A DNA stretch of 64,000 bases from Halomonas alkaliantarctica (GTDB lineage Bacteria > Pseudomonadota > Gammaproteobacteria > Pseudomonadales > Halomonadaceae), in the NCBI RefSeq assembly GCF_029854215.1, contig NZ_CP122961.1, forward strand, positions 186,001-250,000, in the 5' to 3' direction. The notes beneath the pieces were generated by a model. The model had not been told where the DNA came from, ran no database searches, and was given only the letters and a program-made list of their open reading frames with translations. The stretch's first letter is position 1. Each line of letters opens with the position of its first letter. The translations under genes and the position numbers were made by a program. This document shows, piece after piece, positions 56,483-64,000 of the stretch.

Positions 56483-57916
56483 TCACGCCCCAACGATGCG
56501 GTCAATGCGCTGCTTAGCGCTCTGCATAGTTTCCTCTGGAGACATCTGCCCCGCCAGCATCTTGGAAAGCTCGGTGAAGATCACCGTGTCGACCTCGTTC
56601 CACTGAGCGATCTTGGGCCTCAAGCCGATGTGATCGTCCTGCCAGGCGGTCAGCATGGTGTCCGCTGTGAGCATGTTGGGCATGTCGGTGGGCGGGGTGC
56701 TGGCGGCCTTGACCTCGGGCATGTCATAAACCGATTGGCGTGTCGGGGTGCCGCCGCCGACCTCGCTCTTTAGCCCCATCAGTTGGGTTTGTGGTGAGGT
56801 CGCCCAGACCAGGAATAGCCAGGCTGCTTTCTGCTTTTCGGCCGATGCGTTGGCGTTTATTCCGATCCCGGTGCCGCCCCACAGGTTGGCGCTGCGCGCT
56901 GGCCCCTTAGGCAGCGGGGCGTAGCCAATTTTGCCTTGTAGCGGAGAGCTTTCCAGTGAGCCAGCGAACTCGTGCCACTCTGGCATCATCGCGAACTCGC
57001 CGTTCTGGAAGGCGTTGGCGACGCCGGTCCAATCCCAGCTGGTGCTGCCGGGGTGGGCGACCTTGAGCAACTTCTGGTAGAAGCGCGCGGCTTCCAAAGC
57101 GGGTTCGCTGGTCAGTTGGCATTCGCCAGGGGAGTCGGTGCCGAGTAGACCGACCTGCTGGCCGTTGGCAAAGTAATCTCCGCCGTAGGCGAACAGCACA
57201 TTGGAGAAGTCGCACATCAGCGAATCGTACTGTAGGGCCTGGTGACCGGTGCCGTACTGAACCTCGCTGGCGTTGCCATTACTGAACCACTCGGCGATCT
57301 GGTAGTACTGCTCCCAGGTGGTGCTGTCCGACGGGGTTGGGTCAAAGCCGAGATCCTGTTGCATCTGGTCGTGGTATTTTTCGAACAGGTCACGCCGGTA
57401 GATCCAAATCATCGTCGGGCAGTCGTAGGGTAGGGTATACAGGCTTTCGCTGTCTTTGAAACGGCCCGCGGCGGCCAGTTGCGAGGGAATGAAGTCCTCA
57501 ATACCCTGGGGCACGACCGGCTGCTGGTCGTCGTTGATGAAGGTATTGAGATCGACTAGGCCTCGGTGATATGGCGCGAGTACTTGGTAAGGATCGGCAT
57601 AGATCACATCGAAGGCGCTGCGCCCAGCGCCGAAGTCCAGCGCAACTTTCTGTACCAGGGCACCCAGCTGCATTTCGGTGATGTTGACGGTGATGCCGGT
57701 GAGTTCCTGGAAAGACGCCAGGTTGGCGGCGATGGCGGTGGTCGGCGGCGTGTTCTCGGAGATGAATTGGATGGTGGTGCCACTGGCCTGCTTCCAAGCC
57801 TCATCGCTGGCCATGCCTTGGGCTAGAGCCGTGCGCAGTGGGCCTGCGCCCATCAACGATAGGCCGGCGAGTCCACCCATTCCTTTTAATATGTCGCGAC
57901 GCTTGAACTGGGTCAT
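56483..57916 (-). CDS. Extracellular polyol-binding protein with a Tat-like signal
   Basis: The 477-residue product begins MTQFKRRDILKGMGGLAGLSL, a twin-arginine signal, with cleavage near ALAQG. The mature protein is a large solute-binding protein of the SmoE/MalE group (WKQASGTTIQFISENTPPT, YTLPYDCPTMIWIYRRDLFEKY, WGGTGIGINANASAEKQKAAW). Tat export would move it folded, perhaps with a cofactor or in response to salt. It heads the transporter genes after the dehydrogenase. Confidence 0.88.
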   Translation of the reverse strand: MTQFKRRDILKGMGGLAGLSLMGAGPLRTALAQGMASDEAWKQASGTTIQFISENTPPTTAIAANLASFQELTGITVNITEMQLGALVQKVALDFGAGRSAFDVIYADPYQVLAPYHRGLVDLNTFINDDQQPVVPQGIEDFIPSQLAAAGRFKDSESLYTLPYDCPTMIWIYRRDLFEKYHDQMQQDLGFDPTPSDSTTWEQYYQIAEWFSNGNASEVQYGTGHQALQYDSLMCDFSNVLFAYGGDYFANGQQVGLLGTDSPGECQLTSEPALEAARFYQKLLKVAHPGSTSWDWTGVANAFQNGEFAMMPEWHEFAGSLESSPLQGKIGYAPLPKGPARSANLWGGTGIGINANASAEKQKAAWLFLVWATSPQTQLMGLKSEVGGGTPTRQSVYDMPEVKAASTPPTDMPNMLTADTMLTAWQDDHIGLRPKIAQWNEVDTVIFTELSKMLAGQMSPEETMQSAKQRIDRIVGA

Positions 57917-57952
57917 TGTTGTTTTCCTCTCTTGGGTTCAGGTCTGGCGGGT

Positions 57953-58999
57953 TTAGGTATCAAGCGTGATCTGTAGCTTGACATCATTGGGTCGTGCGCT
58001 TGCAGCACGTTCGAACGCATCGATACTTTGTTCGAAATCAAAGGTCTCCGTAATCAGTGGTTTGAGGTCTACCTTGCCCGAAGCGATCAGGTCGATCGCC
58101 CGATCGTAGACGTTGGCGTAGCGGAACACCGTCTCAATGCGCAGTTCCTTGGCTTGCGCCGAAACGATGTCGAAGGTGACCGGATCGACGGGCATGCCAA
58201 CCAGCACAATCGCACCGGCAGGCCGGGCACAGGCCAGAATGTCATCGTAAACGCTAGGGCTGCCGCTGGCCTCGAACACCACATCGGCCCCCCAGTCGTG
58301 GCCACAACGTTTGTCGACGGCTTCTCGCAGGGATTCTCGTGAAACGTTGACCGGCGTGATGCCATCATAGTGGGCCGCGATCGCTAACTTTTCCTCAACC
58401 AAATCGGAGACCAGCACCTCGCTGGCACCGCCCGCAATCGCAGCCAGGGCGACCATCAGGCCGATCGGTCCGGCACCGGTCACGACGCAGACGTCGCCCG
58501 GTTGCATGCGCGCCTTAATGACCGCTTGCATGCCGATCGCAAACGGCTCAATCATGGCCCCTTCGGCAAAGGAAACCGACTCGGGAAGTGCGAAGGTGAA
58601 CGCTGCTGGATGGACGACCTCGGCGGTTAAGCAACCGTGTACGGGTGGCGTGGCCCAGAAACGGACGCTGGGGTCGACGTTGTAGACACCCAGTTTGGCG
58701 GCGCGCGAGCTGGGGTTGGGGATACCAGGCTCCATGCACACCCGCTCGCCCACATGAAGGTGGCTTACGTTACGGCCGATTTCAGTCACTACGCCCGATG
58801 CTTCATGGCCGAGTACCATTGGCTCGCGGACAACGAAGGGGCCGATTTGGCCGTGGGTATAGTAATGCACGTCGCTACCGCAGATGCCGACGGTATGGAT
58901 GCGCACGCGAACGTCATCCGGGCCGAGCTGATCGGGGAGGTCGATCTCACGTAACGACAGTTCGTGTTTCTTCTCCAGCACCAGAGCTTTTGCTTTCAT
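57953..58999 (-). CDS. Zinc-dependent polyol dehydrogenase (xylitol/sorbitol DH-like)
   Basis: The 348-residue MDR-family product has [13 protein letters not shown] (catalytic zinc Cys), [10 protein letters not shown] with His-Glu, [23 protein letters not shown], and the NAD(P) motif GAGPIGLM. This pattern is shared by xylitol, sorbitol and related polyol dehydrogenases that oxidise the C2 hydroxyl. It is the first gene of the cluster facing left; a divergent AraC gene lies 347 bp away. Confidence 0.92.
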   Translation of the reverse strand: MKAKALVLEKKHELSLREIDLPDQLGPDDVRVRIHTVGICGSDVHYYTHGQIGPFVVREPMVLGHEASGVVTEIGRNVSHLHVGERVCMEPGIPNPSSRAAKLGVYNVDPSVRFWATPPVHGCLTAEVVHPAAFTFALPESVSFAEGAMIEPFAIGMQAVIKARMQPGDVCVVTGAGPIGLMVALAAIAGGASEVLVSDLVEEKLAIAAHYDGITPVNVSRESLREAVDKRCGHDWGADVVFEASGSPSVYDDILACARPAGAIVLVGMPVDPVTFDIVSAQAKELRIETVFRYANVYDRAIDLIASGKVDLKPLITETFDFEQSIDAFERAASARPNDVKLQITLDT

Positions 59000-59346
59000 G
59001 ACGCTATTCTCGGATCGTATTAAAAATGGGCGAGAACCGGCCTTTCATGGGTCTAGCCAACCTCGCTTTAGGCTTACAACAAATCTACGCGCCATGCGGA
59101 AAAAACCGCTAGGCTATAATTTTCTTGGTAATGATACTTTTTTGCAGACTTTCTCGGCGCGGCAGTTAACTGTCTGTTTTAAATAGCGATTTCTATGAGA
59201 TTTGAGTACTGATTTAAGGAGGGGAAAGACGTTTTGTGACCAAAGTATAAAAGGCCAGCGGCTTGCTTTAATTCAGGATAGTAAGAGATCAGGCATAGGT
59301 GTCTTATCCAGACATCGCTGATAGCGGAAAGAGGCACTGATAAACT
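59000..59346. promoter_or_regulatory. Divergent regulatory region between polyol operon and araC-type gene
   Basis: This 347-bp gap must hold the promoters of the leftward dehydrogenase-transporter operon and of the rightward regulator. A TATAAT is present on the plus strand (59115-59120) but no convincing -35 or AraC repeat was seen by eye. It contains no convincing gene. Confidence 0.5.
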
Positions 59347-60252
59347 ATGATGACTTCGCATCTCAACAATACGCCTCTCGGTGCGCCTGTTTTCGAGTGC
59401 ATCAGTCAGGATCCGAAATTCAGTTTCTACTGGCACTGCCATGATTTCCCCGCCCCTATTGCCCGCTGGAATTACCATCCTGAATACGAGTTACATCTCA
59501 TCCGTTATTCGGCGGGGTATTATTTTGTAGGGGATTATATCGGCCGCTTCGAACCCGGTAACTTAGTGCTGGTGGGACCGAATATGCCGCACGCCTGGTT
59601 TAGCGAGCTCAATGACGTGCAGCCAGTCATAAAGGGACGTGACGTCGTCCTTCAGTTCAAGGGTGAGTGGCTGGAGCACATGATGGCGCTCTGCCCGGAG
59701 CTCAACTGCCTGTCGACGCTCATTGAGAACTCGGCCTTGGGAGTGGAGTTCGAGGGTGAAGCTGCAGCGCGCTGTGCCGAGCTTCTGGTCAGGATGGGCG
59801 AGCAGGACAATGCCGGTAGGTTACTGACCATGTTGACCATTTTGCGCAGCCTCTCGCAAAGTGAATATCATACCCTGGCTGGTCGTGGGTACGCCCTGGA
59901 TGCTAAGGGTGCCTCCTCCGAACAGGTTGATGCCGTACTGCGCTATATTCACGACCACTTCAATGAAGAACTGCGCATGTCGACACTGGCTAAGAATAAC
60001 GGCATGACGCCTTCTACCTTTTCGCGTTTTTTTAAGCACGCCACCGGCGACACCTTCGTTGCCTTCCTCAGGCGGATCCGCATCGGGCACGCTTGCCGCC
60101 TATTGCTTGAAGGTAGGCAGTCCATCGCCGATATATGCTTCGAGGTTGGTTACAACAACCTATCCAATTTCAACCGTCACTTTCGTGAGCTAAAGGGCAT
60201 GACGCCCCGTCAGTACCAGCAGAACACGGCTGACCTTGTACCTAAGGAATGA
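59347..60252 (+). CDS. AraC family transcriptional regulator
   Basis: The 301-residue product has an N-terminal cupin-like sensor domain (YHPEYELHLIRYSAGYYFVGDYIGRFEPGNLVLVGPNMPHAW) and two C-terminal helix-turn-helix motifs (LRMSTLAKNNGMTPSTFSRFFKHATG and SIADICFEVGYNNLSNFNRHFRELKGMTPRQY). It is divergent from the polyol transporter operon and is its likely regulator, with a polyol or its product as ligand (inference). Confidence 0.93.
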   Translation: MMTSHLNNTPLGAPVFECISQDPKFSFYWHCHDFPAPIARWNYHPEYELHLIRYSAGYYFVGDYIGRFEPGNLVLVGPNMPHAWFSELNDVQPVIKGRDVVLQFKGEWLEHMMALCPELNCLSTLIENSALGVEFEGEAAARCAELLVRMGEQDNAGRLLTMLTILRSLSQSEYHTLAGRGYALDAKGASSEQVDAVLRYIHDHFNEELRMSTLAKNNGMTPSTFSRFFKHATGDTFVAFLRRIRIGHACRLLLEGRQSIADICFEVGYNNLSNFNRHFRELKGMTPRQYQQNTADLVPKE

Positions 60253-60371
60253 CAGTAACGAGTTATTACGCTTGAGTAGTCCGAGCTTGCAGACTGCCAA
60301 CTGAAATAGTTCTTTCTAATCTCCATGACGGCGAGACTGTCACAATAGCGTTGCACTGATACAATGGATGA

Positions 60372-62063
60372 ATGAACAGTGCTTTCGCGACACCTACCGC
60401 CTCCCTCGATGACCCCTTCTATTACCTGACGAACTTTCGCTTCGTTTTGGCCTGGGTGGGGGAGCGCCACGCTGATCTGCTCGCAGCAGACGAGCTGGCC
60501 TTTCTTGAACAGTTCAAAACCTTGCCGCAGGCTTCTCAAGCGCTGCTGGTGCGCATGGTAATGCGTAAAGGCGAGCTGTTTCGGCTTAGCAAATTACGCT
60601 ATACCGAGGTAGGCGACAGCGCAGAGGCGATAGCGCCACTGGTCGCGCTGGGCTGGGTCGAGGGTGATCCAGCTCTTAGCGTCGATGAGTTGTTTAACCA
60701 ACTGCGCCTTGCCGAGCTGCGTCAGGTGTTTGCCGACGAGATACGCGCCGCTGGACTTAGCGCCTCTAGCGCCAAAACCGTGCTCTACGGCACACTGGAA
60801 AGCCAGCTCACACACGCCGCTACGCTGCAGACCTGGTGGGCTAACGCGACTGACCGTGTGGTGCGCCTCACCATCATGCATATTTGCGACCGCCTGCGAC
60901 TGATGTTCTTTGGTAACCTGCGCCAGGACTGGGCCGAGTTCGTGTTGACCGAACTGGGGCTGCAGCGTTTTGACTTTGTACCTTTTACGCCGCAATCCCG
61001 CGCTTTCCAATCGCGTCAGGAAGTCGATACCTACTTAGCGCTCCATCGCCTGCGTGAACGTCTCGATGCAGGGGGCCAGCCTGCCGACCTACATCTTGAG
61101 GTGCCGCCGCCCACGGCCAACCGCTGGTTAGCTACGCGGCGCGCCCGATTACTGCTGCAGTTGGGTAGAGAGGCGGAGCGTAGCGGCGATTCGGTGCTAG
61201 CGCTGAAACTATATAGCGAGTCAGGTAGCAGCGAGGCGCGCATTCGGCAATTGCGGGTGCTGGAGCGGCAGGGCGAACACCAGGCGGCCTTTGAGCTGGC
61301 CACCCATGCACTTAAGAGCAGCCCTAACGAAACCGAGCACCAGGCGCTGGCGAGAATTCTGCCACGCGTGCAGCGGCGGCTTAAACTGCCTGCTGAACCG
61401 AGCGACCCCGAACCCGCCCATGAGCGCTGGGACTTATCATTGCCTGGGCCGCAGTGGGTCGAACGCGCTGTGGTCGAAGCACTCAGCGAGCCTGAGGCGC
61501 CGGTCAACTACGTGGAAAACGCGCTGCTGACCGGGCTGTTTGGTCTGCTCTGCTGGCCAGTGATTTTCGCCCCCCTGCCAGGGGCCTTCTTCCATCCTTT
61601 CCACAATGGCCCGGCGGATTTATACCGCGACGATTTTGTGGCACGGCGGCGAGACGCCTTCGATGCTTGCCTTGCGCGTCTGGAAGACGGCAGTTACCGC
61701 GAAGTGATTCGATCCACCTGGCGGGAGAAACACGGCCTGGCGTCCCCCTTTGTGCACTGGGCGATTGTTGATGAACCGCTGGTTGAGCTGGCGCTTTCGT
61801 GTATTCCCGCTGTGCACCTACGGCTGTGCTTTGAGCGGCTGCTAGGTGATTTGAAAGCCAACCGGGCCGGGCTGCCCGACTTGATTCAATTTATGCCCGA
61901 TGCGGCTGTTGGCGAGCCGCGCTATCGGATGATTGAGGTCAAAGGCCCCGGTGATCGGCTGCAGGATAACCAGCGCCGCTGGCTGACGTTTTTTCACCGT
62001 CACGAGATGCCCGTCGCGGTATGTTACGTGCGCTGGGCGGAAAGCGACGAGCTTGAGGTATGA
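60372..62063 (+). CDS. VRR-NUC domain protein (FAN1-like)
   Basis: The 563-residue product has a helical N-terminal and middle part with TPR-like ARILPRVQRRLKLP elements, and a C-terminal VRR-NUC nuclease core (LPDLIQFMPD, then RYRMIEVKGPGDRLQDNQRRWLTFF) with the acidic and Lys residues of a PD-(D/E)XK fold. Bacterial FAN1-like proteins cut structured DNA in crosslink repair. It is coupled (ATGA overlap) to a Rad3/DinG-like helicase, which suggests a joint repair role. Confidence 0.9.
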   Translation: MNSAFATPTASLDDPFYYLTNFRFVLAWVGERHADLLAADELAFLEQFKTLPQASQALLVRMVMRKGELFRLSKLRYTEVGDSAEAIAPLVALGWVEGDPALSVDELFNQLRLAELRQVFADEIRAAGLSASSAKTVLYGTLESQLTHAATLQTWWANATDRVVRLTIMHICDRLRLMFFGNLRQDWAEFVLTELGLQRFDFVPFTPQSRAFQSRQEVDTYLALHRLRERLDAGGQPADLHLEVPPPTANRWLATRRARLLLQLGREAERSGDSVLALKLYSESGSSEARIRQLRVLERQGEHQAAFELATHALKSSPNETEHQALARILPRVQRRLKLPAEPSDPEPAHERWDLSLPGPQWVERAVVEALSEPEAPVNYVENALLTGLFGLLCWPVIFAPLPGAFFHPFHNGPADLYRDDFVARRRDAFDACLARLEDGSYREVIRSTWREKHGLASPFVHWAIVDEPLVELALSCIPAVHLRLCFERLLGDLKANRAGLPDLIQFMPDAAVGEPRYRMIEVKGPGDRLQDNQRRWLTFFHRHEMPVAVCYVRWAESDELEV

Positions 62064-64000
62064 GTGTGACCTACCGCGTGGCGGTGCGGGCGCTGTGTGA
62101 CTTTACTGCCCGGGAGGGAGATCTCGATCACCGCTTTACCCCGGCCCCCAGCGCGCGCGAAGGCATCGAAGGGCACACCCTTGTAGCCAGCCGACGCGGG
62201 GCAGACTATATCGCCGAATTGCCGCTGACCGGTGCCTTTGAAGGGCTAACCGTCACTGGCCGCGCCGATGGTTTTGACCCAACGGCCAACAGCTTGGAAG
62301 AGATTAAAACCCACCGCGGCAGTTTAGAGCGGATGGGAGATAACCAGCGCGCCCTCCACTGGGCACAGGTGAAGGTATACGGCGCGCTGCTGTGTGCGGA
62401 ACGCGGCCTGGAAACCCTTACCTTAACGTTGGTTTATCTGGATATTACCAGCGGAAAAGAGACCCTGATTAGCCAGAACGCCGCTGCCGACGAACTCCAG
62501 GCGTTCTTTGCCGAGCAGTGCCAACGCTTCCTTGCCTGGGCAAAACAGGAGGCCGGGCACCGTCAGGGGCGCGATAGTCGCCTGCAGGCCCTGCGCTTTC
62601 CCCATGCTGCGTTTCGCCCCGGTCAGCGGGAACTCGCCGAAGACGTTTATAAAGCCGCCAGCACCGGGCGCTGCCTGCTCGCCCAGGCGCCCACCGGTAT
62701 TGGTAAAACAATGGCCACGCTGTTCCCGATGCTTTCGGCCATGCCTCGCCAGCAGCTCGATCGCATCGCCTTCCTCACCATGAAAACCCCCGGCCGCCGT
62801 TTGGCGTTGGACGCCTTGGCAATGCTGCGCGCTAGTGATGAAACACTTCCTCTGCGGGTGTTGGAGCTGGTGGCGCGAGAGAAGGCCTGCGAATACCCCG
62901 ATCGAGCCTGCCACGGCGAGTCATGCCCACTGGCCGCAGGCTTTTACGATCGCCTGCCCGCGGCTCGCCAAGCGGCAGTAGAGCAGGCATGGCTGGATCG
63001 TGACGCGTTGCGCGAAGTGGCGTTGGCCCATGACGTGTGCCCGTATTACCTGGGTCAGGAGCTGGCGCGCTGGGCCGATGTGATCGTCGGCGACGTCAAT
63101 CACTGGTTCGATAGCCACGCGCTGCTGCACGGTTTGGCCCAAGCCAACGATTGGCGCACGGGCGTGCTGGTCGACGAAGCGCATAATCTGATTGAGCGCG
63201 CCCGCGGCATGTACAGCGCCGAGCTCGATCAGCAGCGTTTCAATCGCGTGCGTCGCGCTGCCCCAAAGCCGCTCTCTCGACCCTTGGGTCGTTTGGCCCG
63301 CCAGTGGCAGGCGGTGATTAGAGATGCGGGGATTGAGGAACAGGGCGAGCCGAGACGCCCGGCCTACCGCCTGCTCACGGCGCTGCCCGAAAAGCTGGTA
63401 ACCGCTGCCCAGCAGGTCGGCGCTGCGATTACCGATCACTTGGGTGAGCACCCCGAAGACGCCAGTTTGGAGCTCCAGGAAGTGTTATTTGAAGCGCTAG
63501 CGTTTTGCCGCCTGGCAGAGCACTTTGGTGAGCACTCCCTGTGTGACCTTACCCGCTACGGCCGTGGGCGAGCGGTGCTGGGTCTCCGCAATCTGATACC
63601 CGCCGATTTTCTGGCCCCGCGGTTTAAAGCAGCCCGTACAAGCGTGCTATTTTCGGCAACGCTAACCCCTGCTCACTACTATCGGGATCTCCTCGGCCTG
63701 CCGGAGAACACGGTATGGCGTGAAGTTGCCTCCCCCTTTGCTGCGCGTCAGCTTGAGGTGCGAATACGCAGCGATATCTCGACGCGCTATCGTGATCGAG
63801 AGGCTTCGATCGATCCTATCGTCGCGACCATGGTGCAGCAGTATCAGCGCAAGCCCGGCCACTATTTAGCGTTCTTCAGCAGCTTTGCCTACCTGGAAGC
63901 AGCGCTGGCGCGATTTCGCGAGGTGCACCCGGAAGTGCCTGTGTTCAGCCAAACCCGCGGGATGCCGGAAGCGCAGCGCGAAGCGTTTCTGGCGCGCTTT
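62060..64000 (+). CDS. Rad3/DinG-like iron-sulfur helicase with N-terminal nuclease-like domain, 3' end cut off
   Basis: The frame runs open to the window end (647 codons). The N-terminus has a PD-(D/E)XK-like core (GLTVTGRADGFDPTANSLEEIKTHRG). Helicase motifs follow: Walker A APTGIGKT near 212-218, the DEAH box VDEAHNL near 371 and SATLTP near 535. A cysteine group (CEYPDRACHGESC near 276-288 and VCPYY near 326) is the iron-sulfur cluster site of the XPD/DinG family. It is a DNA repair helicase by family. The rest lies beyond the window. Confidence 0.9.
   Translation, partial: MSVTYRVAVRALCDFTAREGDLDHRFTPAPSAREGIEGHTLVASRRGADYIAELPLTGAFEGLTVTGRADGFDPTANSLEEIKTHRGSLERMGDNQRALHWAQVKVYGALLCAERGLETLTLTLVYLDITSGKETLISQNAAADELQAFFAEQCQRFLAWAKQEAGHRQGRDSRLQALRFPHAAFRPGQRELAEDVYKAASTGRCLLAQAPTGIGKTMATLFPMLSAMPRQQLDRIAFLTMKTPGRRLALDALAMLRASDETLPLRVLELVAREKACEYPDRACHGESCPLAAGFYDRLPAARQAAVEQAWLDRDALREVALAHDVCPYYLGQELARWADVIVGDVNHWFDSHALLHGLAQANDWRTGVLVDEAHNLIERARGMYSAELDQQRFNRVRRAAPKPLSRPLGRLARQWQAVIRDAGIEEQGEPRRPAYRLLTALPEKLVTAAQQVGAAITDHLGEHPEDASLELQEVLFEALAFCRLAEHFGEHSLCDLTRYGRGRAVLGLRNLIPADFLAPRFKAARTSVLFSATLTPAHYYRDLLGLPENTVWREVASPFAARQLEVRIRSDISTRYRDREASIDPIVATMVQQYQRKPGHYLAFFSSFAYLEAALARFREVHPEVPVFSQTRGMPEAQREAFLARF

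Overview
The window reads as chromosomal DNA of a halophilic gammaproteobacterium, most likely Halomonas or a close relative (inferred from protein character: GSI-beta glutamine synthetase with NtrBC, an AmpR/AmpC-type pair, DUF6435, DUF6164 and DUF4124 proteins, moderately high GC). No integrase, transposase, rRNA or complete tRNA gene was seen. Almost everything is ordinary chromosome; the notable accessory region is a complete type I-F CRISPR-Cas locus.

Layout. 1-12.7 kb: end of a U32 tRNA-modification protein (trhP), a DODA-type dioxygenase, DoxX and LysR genes, thiM-thiE behind a TPP riboswitch, glyoxalase I, a ChrR-like cupin, a divergent AmpC-like/AmpR-like pair, and a zinc uptake operon (small membrane protein-znuC-znuB-znuA) behind a good Zur box. 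12.8-25.1 kb: cas1, cas2-3, a 439-bp gap, csy1-csy2-csy3-csy4 and a CRISPR array of 57 repeats and 56 spacers with a 60-bp period. 25.2-39.6 kb: hypotheticals, glnA and ntrBC with sigma-54/NtrC promoters, chaN, small lipoproteins and membrane proteins, PAP2 and glycosyltransferase genes, and an ECF42-type sigma factor with YCII, VOC and DUF1428 partners. 39.6-45.2 kb: ugpBAEC glycerol-3-phosphate transporter and argE. 45.3-52.7 kb: YchJ, a TctC-type binding protein next to a large membrane LOV-GGDEF-EAL protein, a GIY-YIG protein and a histone-deacetylase-like enzyme. 52.7-60.3 kb: a polyol ABC transporter with two dehydrogenases and a divergent AraC regulator. 60.4-64 kb: a VRR-NUC protein and a Rad3/DinG-like iron-sulfur helicase cut by the window end.

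The main discovery candidate lies in the gap between cas2-3 and csy1. On the minus strand there is a self-contained miniature CRISPR: a degenerate repeat (20 of 28 bases like the array repeat, with an intact Cas6f hairpin and a CTTAGAAA 5' handle), a 31-nt guide, a second hairpin identical to the array repeat stem-loop, and at once a 12-bp terminator with a T-rich tail. The guide matches a site only about 90 bp away, in the csy1 promoter/leader region, flanked by the type I-F PAM CC: 7 of 7 seed bases, 10 of the first 11 and 16 of the first 22. This is the architecture of a CreR/CreA-type RNA with which the Csy complex would repress its own operon or a neighbouring tiny toxin. A mini-ORF with a perfect AGGAGG and tandem rare ATA codons lies downstream in the same leader and is a possible, much less certain, CreT toxin.

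Limits: all calls were made by eye from sequence and translated products, without database searches, folding software or expression data.
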